Assembly: GCF_946479605.1 (NCBI RefSeq)
Contig: NZ_CAMLGT010000023.1
Coordinates: 1-25,750 of the forward strand
Direction: 5' to 3'
DNA length: 25,750 nt
DNA from: an uncultured Lacibacter sp.
GTDB lineage: Bacteria; Bacteroidota; Bacteroidia; Chitinophagales; Chitinophagaceae
The position numbers were made by a program, and so were the translations under genes. Below, piece after piece: positions 7,857 through 17,161 of the stretch. How positions within the stretch are numbered: the stretch's first letter is position 1; each line of letters starts with the position of its first letter. The notes beneath the pieces were generated by a model. That model saw only the letters and a program-made list of their open reading frames with translations. It was not told the DNA's origin and searched no databases.

Positions 7857-9917
7857 GTGGGACCGTTACGTGCCGATTTGTTAAAGAAAGAACTCAGCAT
7901 TTTTACATTCGGCGATCTGCTGGAACATTTTCCTTACCGCCATCTTGATAAAACAAAAGTGACGCCCATTGCGCAGGTGAATATGAGTATGGATTATGTG
8001 CAGGTGGCTGGTCGTTTAACAGATTTTGAGATCATTGGTGAAAAAAGAGGAAAAAGATTAATAGCACATATCCGTGATAACAGCGGAACAATGGAACTTA
8101 CCTGGTTCCAGGGAATAAGCTGGGTACAGAAAATGCTGGCTATTGGAGAAGAATTTCTTGTGTTTGGCAAGCTGGGTTTCTTTATGGGTAAACCGCAGAT
8201 CGTTCATCCTGAACTGGAAGTACGCACCCCATCAAACGCAGGCGGCAAATCAATGCTGGAACCTATTTACCCCGCAACAGAAAAATTAAAAGTGCGTGGT
8301 TTGAACGGGCGGAACATTGCACGGATCACCGCCATGTTATTGCCACAGATCCATGTAAAAGATATTCCGGAAAATTTACCCGAGCAGATTCTCAAACAAT
8401 TGAAATTCCCTTCACGATACGATGCATACAGGCATATTCATTTTCCTGCCAGCCAGGAACAATATGAAGCAGCACTGCGGCGGTTGAAATTTGAAGAATT
8501 GTTTTTTGCCCAGTTGCGGATGGGTATGATCAAAAGCAACCGTCATCGCTTTTCAAAAGGTGTTGTGTTTGATAAAGTGGGTGATCTCTTCAATGATTTT
8601 TATAACAATCATCTCCCCTTTCAATTAACAGGTGCACAAAAAAGAGTGCTCAAGGAAATACGGCAGGATACAGCACGTGGTCACCAGATGAACCGTTTGC
8701 TCCAGGGCGATGTAGGTAGTGGTAAAACAATTGTGGCATTGCTGAGCATGTTGCTTGCAGCAGATAATGGTTACCAGAGTTGTTTAATGGCGCCAACTGA
8801 AATTCTTGCCCAGCAACATTACAATGGCTTATCAAAATTGTTGAGTGAAATGAATGTGAGCATTCAACTGCTTACTGGCTCAACTAAAAAAGCCGAACGT
8901 GAAAAGATATTAACTGCATTAAAAACCGGCGAGTTGCAAATGATCGTAGGTACACATGCATTGATTGAAGAAGCCGTACAGTTCAGCAATCTTGGATTGG
9001 CAATTGTGGACGAACAGCATCGCTTTGGTGTGGCGCAGCGTGCAGAGTTGCAAACAAAAGCAGCAACACCTCCACATGTATTAGTAATGACGGCAACACC
9101 TATTCCACGTACAATGGCCATGACGGCTTATGGTGATCTTGATTACAGTGTTATGGATGAATTGCCTCCGGGACGCAAACCTGTTACAACAGTACACCGT
9201 TACGAAACTGCCAGGCCATCGATCATGGATTTTGTTAAACAGGAAATAGCAAAGGGGCGTCAGGCATATTTCATTTATCCACTAATTGAAGAAAGTGCCA
9301 AGCTGGATTTTGAAAACCTGATGAAAGGATACGAAGAAGTGAAAGCATTTTTCCCGGAGCCACAGTATTACATCAGTATGGTGCATGGTAAACAAAAGCC
9401 CGATGTAAAGGACACCAACATGATGCGTTTCAAAACAAACGATACTCAGATCATGGTGGCAACAACGGTTATTGAAGTGGGAGTGGATGTTCCTAATGCC
9501 AGTGTAATGGTGATGGAAAGTGCCGAGCGTTTTGGTTTATCACAGCTTCACCAGCTTCGTGGAAGGGTGGGCAGAGGCAGTGAGCAGAGTTTTTGCATTC
9601 TTTTAACAGGCAGTAAATTAACGAATGATGCCCGTGAACGGTTAAAGATAATGTGCGCAACAAACGATGGATTTCTGATTGCAGAAAAAGACCTTGAATT
9701 ACGGGGGCCGGGCGACATTGAAGGCACAAGACAGAGTGGGGTATTGAACTTCAGGTTAGCAAGCATTGTGCAGGATAAAGATATTCTGGAGCTGGCAAAA
9801 AAGTTGAGTGATCGTGTGCTGCAGGAAGATCCTGAACTGTCTTCGGCAGAAAATTTGCTGCTGAAATCATACCTGTTGTCGAAAAAAGGAAAAACGGAGT
9901 GGAGCAGAGTGGCTTAG
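7857..9917 (+). CDS. recG: ATP-dependent DNA helicase RecG (start codon uncertain)
   Basis: Branched-DNA helicase that reverses stalled forks and processes Holliday junctions and R-loops. From the GTG at 7857 it has 686 residues: wedge/OB domain (about 40-125), helicase motif I GDVGSGKT (284-291), the DEQH box (385-388), motif III TATPIPRT (412-419), motif V/VI region TTVIEVGVDVP and QLRGRVGR (566-573), and the RecG/Mfd-type tail with KDLELRGPGDIEGTRQSG. The frame is open upstream to 7788 and still reads as RecG: codons 7830-7856 give NSPIEYLKG, running into the conserved KGVGP. No ATG, GTG or TTG exists there. An ATC at 7806 sits where ATG would be expected (then STTSSIL) and would give 703 residues. 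The true start is therefore probably upstream of 7857; the coordinate given is the first standard start codon. Confidence 0.95.
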   Translation: MGPLRADLLKKELSIFTFGDLLEHFPYRHLDKTKVTPIAQVNMSMDYVQVAGRLTDFEIIGEKRGKRLIAHIRDNSGTMELTWFQGISWVQKMLAIGEEFLVFGKLGFFMGKPQIVHPELEVRTPSNAGGKSMLEPIYPATEKLKVRGLNGRNIARITAMLLPQIHVKDIPENLPEQILKQLKFPSRYDAYRHIHFPASQEQYEAALRRLKFEELFFAQLRMGMIKSNRHRFSKGVVFDKVGDLFNDFYNNHLPFQLTGAQKRVLKEIRQDTARGHQMNRLLQGDVGSGKTIVALLSMLLAADNGYQSCLMAPTEILAQQHYNGLSKLLSEMNVSIQLLTGSTKKAEREKILTALKTGELQMIVGTHALIEEAVQFSNLGLAIVDEQHRFGVAQRAELQTKAATPPHVLVMTATPIPRTMAMTAYGDLDYSVMDELPPGRKPVTTVHRYETARPSIMDFVKQEIAKGRQAYFIYPLIEESAKLDFENLMKGYEEVKAFFPEPQYYISMVHGKQKPDVKDTNMMRFKTNDTQIMVATTVIEVGVDVPNASVMVMESAERFGLSQLHQLRGRVGRGSEQSFCILLTGSKLTNDARERLKIMCATNDGFLIAEKDLELRGPGDIEGTRQSGVLNFRLASIVQDKDILELAKKLSDRVLQEDPELSSAENLLLKSYLLSKKGKTEWSRVA

Positions 9918-9989
9918 CGTAAAATATCCGGTAGTAATTTCCGTTTTAAAAGTTTAAATTCAAAGTCCCGTAGCATAGAAAAAATTTAC

Positions 9990-12900
9990 ATGAAAGTACT
10001 CCGACTCCTCATTGCACCTTGCCTGTTTATGGCTGCGCCTCTGTTCTCTTTTGCTCAACTTTATTTTGTTGAAAATAAGGGACAGTGGGATCAGCAGGTG
10101 CATTTCAAAACAGAAGCGGGCAACAGTGCTTTCTTTCTCACAAAAGACGGGTACAGCATTCTCATCAATCATCCGGAAGATTATATAAGGCTTGCAGAGT
10201 TTAATCATGGTCATGGGTTCGATTCTTTAGTAAAATACAATGCAAGAGCCACTGCTCCTGAACGGATGCGTGCCCATGCATTTCGTGTAAAGTTTCTTGG
10301 CGGTAACTTTAATTCAACACCAATAATGGAAAAACCATTGCCGGGCGTTGAGAATTATTTCATTGGCAACAACCCGGCAAAATGGGCAAGCGATTGCCGT
10401 TTGTACCAGGCCATCACGTATAAAAATGTTTATCCCAATATTGATGTGCGCTATTACGTGCAGGATGATCAGTTAAAATATGATGTGGTGGTTTATCCCG
10501 GTGCCGATGTATCGAACATACGCATGCATTACGAAGGTGCCGACAAACTCAGCATTCGCAATAATGAACTAGTGGTATCAACTTCGGTTGGTGAAGCCCG
10601 TGAGTTAGCACCTTATACTTATCAGTTTGTGAACGGGAAGCGTGAAGTGGTGGGTAATAAATACAAAATCACCGGTAATACAGTAACGTTTGATGTAAAG
10701 GCTTACAATAAATCAACAACATTGGTGATCGATCCTTCGCTGGTGTTTTCTTCTTTCAGCAGAAGTACAGCTGATAACTGGGGTTTTACTGCAACACCCG
10801 GTGCTGATGGAAGTTTCTTTGGCGGCGGTATTGCTCAGCCTTCTGGTTTTCCTACTACACCCGGTGCTATCCAGGGAACAGGAAGTGGCGGCGGTGGAAG
10901 TAATGGAGCACCGCCTGATATTGCTATTATTAAACTATCGCCCGACGGACGCACAAGAGTTTACGCAACATACTTAGGAGGTACAGGTCTTGATCAGCCA
11001 CATAGTTTAATTGCAGATGCAGCAGGCAATCTTGTTATTACAGGCCGGACTAATTCCGGAAGCTCTTTTCCCGGTTCATTGGTTGGAGGCACGCAGGGCG
11101 GTTATGATATTTTTGTAACAAAGATCAATGCTACCGGTACAGCTATCATTGGTTCATTACGTATTGGTGGCGGCAGCGATGATGGTGCAAACATTACTGC
11201 GTCAAGAAGTGGTGTTAATTCGCTCCAGCGTTTTTATGGTGATGATGGAAGAAGTGAAGTGATTCTTGATCCTGCAGGAAATATTCTTGTTGCTTCATCA
11301 ACAAGATCGGGCAATTTTCCAACACAAAACGGATTTCAGTCAACATTAGGTGGCTCGCAGGATGCAGTGGTCATGAAGTTCAATTCAACAGCCACAGCCC
11401 TGATATGGAGTACAATGCTTGGCGGTGGTGCTGATGATGCAGGTTTTGTACTTTCTGTAAATCCATTGAACCCTTCAGCTATTTATGTAGCAGGCGGCAC
11501 CGGCAGTTCAAACTTTCCCGGCACAGCAGGAACAATGCAGCCAACTTATAATGGTGGTGTGGCCGATGGTTATGTGGCGCAGCTGCAGGACAATGGTGGC
11601 AGTGTATCACTTACAAGATCAACTTACCTCGGTACAAATAATGTAGACATTGTTTATGGTGTGCAGTTCGACCGTATGGGCTTCCCATATGTTATGGGAA
11701 CTTCAACCGGCAACTGGCCAGTAGTGAATGCAGCTTATTCAGTTGGCAATTCAAGACAGTTTATTGCCAAGCTCCGTCCTGATTTGAGTGGCTTTGTTTA
11801 TTCAACAACATTTGGTACAAGCGGAGCCATCAATCCTAACATATCTCCAGTGGCTTTTCTTGTTGACAATTGCGAAAACGTATATGTATCAGGGTGGGGA
11901 GGAGGAGCCAATCGCTTTGGTGGAAACACCGGTTATCCAAGTGCAGGAACAACAGGTTTGCCCGTAACCGCTGATGCTTTTCAACGAACAACTGATGGAA
12001 GTGATTTTTACTTTTTTGTATTACAGAAAAATGCTGCCTCACAATTATACGGAAGTTTCTTTGGTCAGTTAGGAGGAGGTGGTGGTTTGGAGCATGTGGA
12101 TGGAGGTACCAGCCGCTTTGATGCCAATGGTGTTATTTACCAGGCCATGTGTGCCAACTGTAAGAACGTTCAGTCTGGTGTGCCGTTATCTGCACCGTTT
12201 CCAATCACAGCCGGTGTGTACGGTAATGTAAACCCGGCATCGGGAAGTGGGTGTAACCTGGGTATGGTAAAAATGAGATTTGATCTTTCAGGTATTGACG
12301 TTTCATTAAGAGCAGTAGGTGCAAGACAATTGAATTTTTGTTTGCCTGCCACTGTACAGTTTACTGATACTGTGCGTAGAGCAAAACAATACATCTGGAT
12401 ATGGGGCGATGGTTCACCAAATGATACCACAACAGCAAATCCTTATACACATACTTATACTTCCGTTGGTTTTTTTGATGTGAAAGTAATTGGTATTGAC
12501 AGCAACTCCTGCAATGTGAAAGATTCGGCAACAATGCGCATACGTGTTACTACCGATTCGGTGGATGTAGATTTCAATTTTGCCCGCCAGAATTGTAACA
12601 GTCTTACATTCCAGTTTACCAATACAAGCAGGTTGTTATCAGGTTCATCACAACCATTCGGACCAAGATCATTTGTGTGGATGTGGGGCGATGGTTCAAG
12701 AAACGATACTGTTCCGGGTTTTGCTCCGCCAATATCACACACATTCCCAGGCATTGGCTCTTATGATGTACGTTTAGTATTAATTGATACCAATTATTGT
12801 AATGTGGGTCAGGCAGACAGTATCATTAACTTCCAGGTAATTGATAATATACGAGCAGGGTTTAGTGTAGGATCTGTGTGCGTGCCCGATACCATCAATG

Positions 12901-13604
12901 TAATTGATACATCGGTTGGTGCAATAACTTATTTGTGGGTAAGCAGCGATGGTCAACAATCAACAGACAGGGTTCCTGCATTTGTTTACAACACAGCAGG
13001 AACATACAGCATTACGCAATACATCTATAATGCCAGCAGCTGTAACCTTGTTGATTCAACAACAAGAACATTCCAGGCAGTTGGTCAACCTACTGCAGCA
13101 TTCTTCTATAATCCAAATCCATCACAGGAAAATACGCCCACACGATTTACAAGTACAGCATCAGACGATGTGGTATCGTGGCAGTGGGATTTTGGCGATG
13201 GTAATACATCTACGCTAAGGGATCCGGTTCATCAATACGTTACACCCGGCACAAATAATGTTTGCCAGATCGTAACCAATGCATCGGGTTGCAGGGATAC
13301 AACCTGTCTTCCTGTAGAATCGCTCATTAATGTGGTGAACGATCTTCCATCAGCATTTACACCAAATGGTGATGGCGTAAACGATATTTTCCTTGTACGT
13401 GGTTTTGGTATTACCAAAATGACCTTGCGTGTGTATAACCGCCAGGGGTTGATGGTGTTTGAAAGCCGTACACAAAGTATTGGATGGGATGGTACTTACA
13501 AAGGAACACCTCAGCCAATGGATGCCTATGCATGGACACTTGAAGTTGAATATTTTACCGGTGAGAAATTCCGAAAGAAAGGTGATGTAACACTCATACG
13601 GTAA
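9990..13604 (+). CDS. Large secreted SBBP/PKD-repeat protein with T9SS type B (gliding-motility-associated) C-terminal domain
   Basis: A 1204-residue surface or extracellular protein. A clear signal peptide (1-22, ending FSFAQ) is followed by an N-terminal domain opening with YFVENKGQWDQQVHF (about 25-250; the DUF7948 type), then SBBP-like beta-propeller repeats (about 255-770), marked by KLSPDG, YATYLGGTG, DAAGNLVITGRT and VSGWGGG. Next come about four PKD-like modules: WIWGDGS (803-809), WMWGDGS (897-903), a degenerate one near 983-1010, and WQWDFGDGN (1064-1072). The C-terminus (about 1115-1204) has SAFTPNGDGVNDIF, YNRQG, and W-D-G-T-Y-K-G, the CHU_C/type B sorting domain recognised by the type IX secretion system, with the ending KKGDVTLIR. 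It is thus inferred to cross the outer membrane by T9SS. A PorP/SprF-like gene follows after 83 bases, the usual pairing. Confidence 0.93.
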   Translation: MKVLRLLIAPCLFMAAPLFSFAQLYFVENKGQWDQQVHFKTEAGNSAFFLTKDGYSILINHPEDYIRLAEFNHGHGFDSLVKYNARATAPERMRAHAFRVKFLGGNFNSTPIMEKPLPGVENYFIGNNPAKWASDCRLYQAITYKNVYPNIDVRYYVQDDQLKYDVVVYPGADVSNIRMHYEGADKLSIRNNELVVSTSVGEARELAPYTYQFVNGKREVVGNKYKITGNTVTFDVKAYNKSTTLVIDPSLVFSSFSRSTADNWGFTATPGADGSFFGGGIAQPSGFPTTPGAIQGTGSGGGGSNGAPPDIAIIKLSPDGRTRVYATYLGGTGLDQPHSLIADAAGNLVITGRTNSGSSFPGSLVGGTQGGYDIFVTKINATGTAIIGSLRIGGGSDDGANITASRSGVNSLQRFYGDDGRSEVILDPAGNILVASSTRSGNFPTQNGFQSTLGGSQDAVVMKFNSTATALIWSTMLGGGADDAGFVLSVNPLNPSAIYVAGGTGSSNFPGTAGTMQPTYNGGVADGYVAQLQDNGGSVSLTRSTYLGTNNVDIVYGVQFDRMGFPYVMGTSTGNWPVVNAAYSVGNSRQFIAKLRPDLSGFVYSTTFGTSGAINPNISPVAFLVDNCENVYVSGWGGGANRFGGNTGYPSAGTTGLPVTADAFQRTTDGSDFYFFVLQKNAASQLYGSFFGQLGGGGGLEHVDGGTSRFDANGVIYQAMCANCKNVQSGVPLSAPFPITAGVYGNVNPASGSGCNLGMVKMRFDLSGIDVSLRAVGARQLNFCLPATVQFTDTVRRAKQYIWIWGDGSPNDTTTANPYTHTYTSVGFFDVKVIGIDSNSCNVKDSATMRIRVTTDSVDVDFNFARQNCNSLTFQFTNTSRLLSGSSQPFGPRSFVWMWGDGSRNDTVPGFAPPISHTFPGIGSYDVRLVLIDTNYCNVGQADSIINFQVIDNIRAGFSVGSVCVPDTINVIDTSVGAITYLWVSSDGQQSTDRVPAFVYNTAGTYSITQYIYNASSCNLVDSTTRTFQAVGQPTAAFFYNPNPSQENTPTRFTSTASDDVVSWQWDFGDGNTSTLRDPVHQYVTPGTNNVCQIVTNASGCRDTTCLPVESLINVVNDLPSAFTPNGDGVNDIFLVRGFGITKMTLRVYNRQGLMVFESRTQSIGWDGTYKGTPQPMDAYAWTLEVEYFTGEKFRKKGDVTLIR

Positions 13605-13687
13605 CAGCAGAACGGGCAGACCCTCTATCCATATTTAAGACCAGACCAGAAATCAACAGCTTGTGTAAACGTTTTAAAAGAAGAGCT

Positions 13688-14713
13688 ATGTGTAACCGTA
13701 TCATTGGGGCTGTATTGATGTTGATGCTGCTGCATGCAAATGCATCAGCACAGGATCTGCATTTTTCTCAGTTCATGAATTCGCCGCTTACCACCAATCC
13801 GGCCAATACAGGATTTATTCCTGAAGCCGATTACCGTATTGGTGGTAACTTCCGTAACCAGTGGACTTCTATTCCTGTGCCTTTCCGTACTTCCAGTGTT
13901 TGGGGCGATGCACAGGTGTTTCGTAACAGTATTGAAAATGGTTGGGTGGGGCTTGGTGCTGTATTGCTCAATGATGTAGCTGGCCGTGGCAACCTCCGTT
14001 CAAATAAAGTATATGGGTCGGTGGCTTATCATCAAATGATCGGGCTCAGCAGTTTGATTAGTGCCGGCTTTAACGCAGGTTATGCCAGCAAGCGCATTGA
14101 CATTACCAAGTTTACTTTTGATAACCAATGGAACGGAAAAATATTTGATGCAGGTGCACCTACTGGCGAAGCGCTGCTTACAAATCCCAATGCTTCTTAT
14201 TTTGATCTGCAGGTGGGTATGAATTATGCCTATTTCCCCACTGAGAATACGTATATCAACGCAGGTGTTTCAGTGCATCACATTAATAAGCCAAAGGAAA
14301 CATTTTTCTCCAATGGCACCAACGAAGTGCCACGCAGGTACATTGGCTTTCTTAATGGTAGTTTCAAAGTAAATGACGACTGGATCGTGAACCCCAATGC
14401 CTATTTCTCCTCGCAGGCAAGAGCAAACGAAACAGTGTTCGGTGCCAATCTTGCCTATAATGTTATGGGCGATGGAAGTATGGTGTTATTTGGTGGTGCT
14501 TACTACCGCTGGAATGATGCTGCAGTAGCCATGGTGGGTATTGAATGGAAGGACATCCGTTTCACGTTTACATACGATGCTACCACCAGCAATCTTTCAC
14601 GTTACAATAGTGCATATGGTGCCTATGAGTTTTCGCTGATCAAAAATGGTTATTACAACGAATACTTTGGCGATAAGAGTCAACGCAGGCAAAGTTTGTG
14701 TCCGAGATTTTAA
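13688..14713 (+). CDS. PorP/SprF-family type IX secretion-associated outer-membrane protein
   Basis: Outer-membrane protein of the PorP/SprF family, 341 residues from ATG 13688. Members anchor or help secrete partner proteins that carry type B sorting domains. Signal peptide 1-21 ends HANASA, and the mature protein opens with QDLHFSQFMNSPLTTNPA, the family signature (FSQ-M--PL--NPA). The rest shows alternating strands with aromatic ends, consistent with a beta barrel of about 14 strands (number not verified). A TTG at 13661 would add nine residues, but the ATG has a purine-rich AGAAGAG just before it and gives a more standard signal peptide. It follows the 1204-residue T9SS cargo gene at once and is probably its dedicated partner (inference from the common pairing in Bacteroidota). 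Confidence 0.9.
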   Translation: MCNRIIGAVLMLMLLHANASAQDLHFSQFMNSPLTTNPANTGFIPEADYRIGGNFRNQWTSIPVPFRTSSVWGDAQVFRNSIENGWVGLGAVLLNDVAGRGNLRSNKVYGSVAYHQMIGLSSLISAGFNAGYASKRIDITKFTFDNQWNGKIFDAGAPTGEALLTNPNASYFDLQVGMNYAYFPTENTYINAGVSVHHINKPKETFFSNGTNEVPRRYIGFLNGSFKVNDDWIVNPNAYFSSQARANETVFGANLAYNVMGDGSMVLFGGAYYRWNDAAVAMVGIEWKDIRFTFTYDATTSNLSRYNSAYGAYEFSLIKNGYYNEYFGDKSQRRQSLCPRF

Positions 14714-14727
14714 GTTGTAAAACCTGT

Positions 14728-15054
14728 ATGAAGAAAATCAATTTTATTCTTTCCATTCTTGTTACAACAATAGCCTGCTCTTCAGGAAGGCATTCAATAA
14801 TTCATATAGACAGCAATACAGGCGCATTCGAGAAGATAGTAAACCCATCTTCTTCAATGATTGTTATTAAGTACGAGTTTTCAATGGAAGGATACAGCGA
14901 TGATACTATCCTGTTAAATGGCAGCAAATCGATAGGTGCAATAAAAGTCCATTCCGGTTTGAATGAGTTTTACGGCGATCCACCAATGAAAGTTATTTAT
15001 GATCCTTTAAAGGCGAAGAAAGTAAATATTGATATTGAATACCATTTTTATTAG
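14728..15054 (+). CDS. Small putative lipoprotein, function unknown
   Basis: A 108-residue protein from ATG 14728, 14 bases after the PorP/SprF stop. N-terminus MKKINFILSILVTTIAC is a typical lipoprotein signal with lipobox TIAC and lipidated Cys17, followed by SSG. The rest has beta-rich segments (HIDSNTGAFEKI, SMIVIKYEFSME, KVNIDIEYHFY), but I recognise no family. A GTG at 14698 would overlap the PorP/SprF gene and put ten unfitting residues ahead of the signal, so I chose the ATG. Position suggests it is co-transcribed with the T9SS cargo and PorP/SprF genes. Confidence 0.65.
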   Translation: MKKINFILSILVTTIACSSGRHSIIHIDSNTGAFEKIVNPSSSMIVIKYEFSMEGYSDDTILLNGSKSIGAIKVHSGLNEFYGDPPMKVIYDPLKAKKVNIDIEYHFY

Positions 15055-15077
15055 ACGTGTAAACAAACACTCATTCA

Positions 15078-15109
15078 TTGAATAGATTTTGCCGCCTGCG
15101 CTACCTTTC
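15078..15109 (+). promoter_or_regulatory. Predicted Bacteroidota-type promoter of the FAD oxidoreductase gene
   Basis: TTG at 15078-15080, then 21 bases, then TACCTTTC at 15102-15109, one mismatch from the Bacteroidota -7 consensus TAnnTTTG. The -7 box ends 24 bases before the ATG at 15134. The same 21-base spacing occurs in the promoter at 19290. Motif match only. Confidence 0.4.
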
Positions 15110-15133
15110 CGAATTTCGCCCAAAATTCAACAC

Positions 15134-16555
15134 ATGACTTCCGTTGACAGCTATGCAAAAGTGAACATGCAGATTGTTCAGCAATTAAAAGCCATTGTTG
15201 GCGATGAATATGTTTTTGGTGATGAAGAATCGCTGAACAATTATGCACATGATGAAACAGAGAATCTTCATTTCCTTCCGGAAGTAGTAGTGAAACCACG
15301 TACAACAGAAGAGATCAGCCAAATCATGAAGTTGTGTAATGAAGCTGTGATACCGGTTACACCACGTGGTGCAGGTACTGGTCTGGCTGGCGCAGCGTTG
15401 CCACACAAAGGCGGTGTGTTGCTTTCAACCGAACGTTTCAAATCCATTTTAAAAATTGATGAACGTAATCACCAGGTGATAACAGAGCCAGGTGTTATTA
15501 CAGAAGTGTTGATGGAGGAAGTGAAAAAAGTTGGATTGTTTTATCCGCCTGACCCAAGCAGTCGTGGCAGTTGTTTTATTGGTGGAAATATTTCTGCCAA
15601 CAGTGGCGGACCCAAAGCAGTGAAATATGGTGTGGTAAAAGATTATGTATTGAACCTTGAAGTGGTGTTGCCCAATGGCGAAGTGATATGGACTGGTGCA
15701 AATGTGCTCAAAAATTCAACAGGTTACAATCTTACACAATTGATGGTGGGAAGCGAAGGTACCTTGGGTGTTGTAACAAAAATTGTATTAAAGCTGATTC
15801 CGCTTCCGAAATATGATCTGTTGATGCTGGTGCCTTTCCGCAACCTGGAAGAAGCTGGTGAAGCAGTGAGTGAAATTTTTCGTGCAGGGTTTGTGCCGAG
15901 TGGATTGGAGCTGGTGGAAATTGATGCCTTGCAGATCGTGAGCAGTATGGTGGACAGTTCAGCTGTTCCCGTAACAGAAGATACAGCTGCACATCTCATA
16001 ATTGAAGTAGATGGAAACGATATGGATGTGCTGATGAAGGACATGGAAGCAATTAGCGAACTGTTAACGAAATATGATATTGGCGAACTGTATTTTGCAG
16101 ACGATGCACAGCAAAAGGCTGAGTTGTGGAAGTTGCGCAGGCGTGTGGCAGAGGCTGTAAAAATGGTGGGTTATACCATTGAAGAAGATACGGTAGTGCC
16201 CCGTGCTGAATTGCCAGCATTGATACGTGGTGTAAAAGAGCTTGGCCGACAGTATGATTTTAAAGTAGTTTGTTACGGACATGCCGGCGATGGCAACCTG
16301 CACATCCGCATTCATAAAGAAGGTACGCCTAACAGTTATGGCAATGCAGAGATGAACAAATGCCTGCGTGCAATGTTTGAGTTAGTACATCAGCTGGGCG
16401 GAACCATCAGTGGTGAGCATGGTGTGGGTTTAATTCAAAAAGGTTATATGGATATTGTGATGAAAGAAGCCAACCTGAAACTGATGCGTGAAATAAAGCG
16501 TGCATTTGATCCGAATAATATTCTGAACCCGGGTAAAATTTTTGACCTTGTTTAA
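15134..16555 (+). CDS. FAD-linked oxidoreductase, glycolate oxidase GlcD / D-lactate dehydrogenase-like
   Basis: Flavoenzyme of the VAO/PCMH family that oxidises a 2-hydroxy acid (glycolate, D-lactate or similar) to the 2-oxo acid. 473 residues from ATG 15134. The FAD_binding_4 domain (about 45-225) shows VVKPRTTEE, PRGAGTGLAGAA (77-88), PPDPSSRGSCFIGGNISANSGG and VGSEGTLGVVT. The C-terminal FAD-oxidase domain (about 230-470) has YGHAGDGNLH (381-390), SGEHGVG (426-432) and DPNNILNPGKIF, all conserved in GlcD/Dld enzymes. No signal peptide. A TTG at 15089 in frame adds 15 residues without family character and would overlap the predicted promoter, so ATG is preferred. Which acid it uses cannot be told from sequence; there are no glcE/glcF genes beside it. 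Confidence 0.92.
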   Translation: MTSVDSYAKVNMQIVQQLKAIVGDEYVFGDEESLNNYAHDETENLHFLPEVVVKPRTTEEISQIMKLCNEAVIPVTPRGAGTGLAGAALPHKGGVLLSTERFKSILKIDERNHQVITEPGVITEVLMEEVKKVGLFYPPDPSSRGSCFIGGNISANSGGPKAVKYGVVKDYVLNLEVVLPNGEVIWTGANVLKNSTGYNLTQLMVGSEGTLGVVTKIVLKLIPLPKYDLLMLVPFRNLEEAGEAVSEIFRAGFVPSGLELVEIDALQIVSSMVDSSAVPVTEDTAAHLIIEVDGNDMDVLMKDMEAISELLTKYDIGELYFADDAQQKAELWKLRRRVAEAVKMVGYTIEEDTVVPRAELPALIRGVKELGRQYDFKVVCYGHAGDGNLHIRIHKEGTPNSYGNAEMNKCLRAMFELVHQLGGTISGEHGVGLIQKGYMDIVMKEANLKLMREIKRAFDPNNILNPGKIFDLV

Positions 16556-16567
16556 AAACTGTCACTC

Positions 16568-17161
16568 ATGAAAAGAGCATTCTTTCTGTTGTTAATAATG
16601 GGAACTGTACTTGGTTCTTCTGCTCAATACCAATACCAGGGCAAAGAGGAAAAGGAGCGTGGCTTTAAAAAAGAGCAGTTATACATTGGTACGGGTGTGA
16701 ATGTGGGCTTTTCGCAAGGATGGATACTGGGTTTGAATCCTGAAGTGGGTTATAGTTTGAATAATTTCCTTGATGCAGGTATAGCCACCAATGTCAACTA
16801 CATTACGCAAAGATTGGCGGCAGATTATTCTTACAAGTTTTTTGCATTTGGCGGAGGACCTTACCTGCGGGGCTGGATCATTAACCAATTTTTTATTACC
16901 GGGCAATATGAGTTTAACCGTATTACAGAAAAGTATAAAGACCCTTACGGTACTGTAAGAACTGCATACACCAGCCCAAGCTTATTAGTGGGTGCAGGAT
17001 ATGGCAGCAGGCAGGTAGGAAGGTCACAGTTTTTTACAAGTATTATGGTGGATGTACTGCGGAATCCCAATTCACCTTATATTGACAGGCAAACCAGTTC
17101 AATGCTGCCGGTGTTCAGAACATCATTCATGTTTTATTTGCGTCCGAAGAAAGAACGCTAA
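16568..17161 (+). CDS. Putative outer-membrane beta-barrel protein
   Basis: A 197-residue exported protein of unknown role, starting 12 bases after the oxidoreductase stop and so probably co-transcribed. Signal peptide 1-19 ends VLGSSAQ. The mature part has repeating short strands with Gly and aromatic residues (LYIGTGVNVGFS, GLNPEVGYSL, AFGGGPYLRG, FFITGQYEF, SLLVGAGYGS) and ends in FRTSFMFYLRPKKER, with an aromatic terminal strand but a charged tail. This is the pattern of small 8-strand barrels. Its TAA stop overlaps the stop of the convergent LOG gene. Confidence 0.75.
   Translation: MKRAFFLLLIMGTVLGSSAQYQYQGKEEKERGFKKEQLYIGTGVNVGFSQGWILGLNPEVGYSLNNFLDAGIATNVNYITQRLAADYSYKFFAFGGGPYLRGWIINQFFITGQYEFNRITEKYKDPYGTVRTAYTSPSLLVGAGYGSRQVGRSQFFTSIMVDVLRNPNSPYIDRQTSSMLPVFRTSFMFYLRPKKER

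Noticed and set aside
9918..9989. Possible terminator with CGG...CCG and A/T runs after recG
   Set aside because: Only three G-C pairs form and the arms do not align well; too weak to call.
10880..10915. GGC/GGT-rich stretch that looks like a simple repeat
   Set aside because: It codes for a Gly/Ser-rich loop in the SBBP repeat protein and has no exact repeat unit.
13661..13687. TTG start for the PorP/SprF gene, adding nine residues
   Set aside because: ATG at 13688 has a purine-rich stretch before it and gives a standard signal peptide.
15089..15133. TTG start for the FAD oxidoreductase
   Set aside because: The added 15 residues have no family character and would overlap the predicted promoter.
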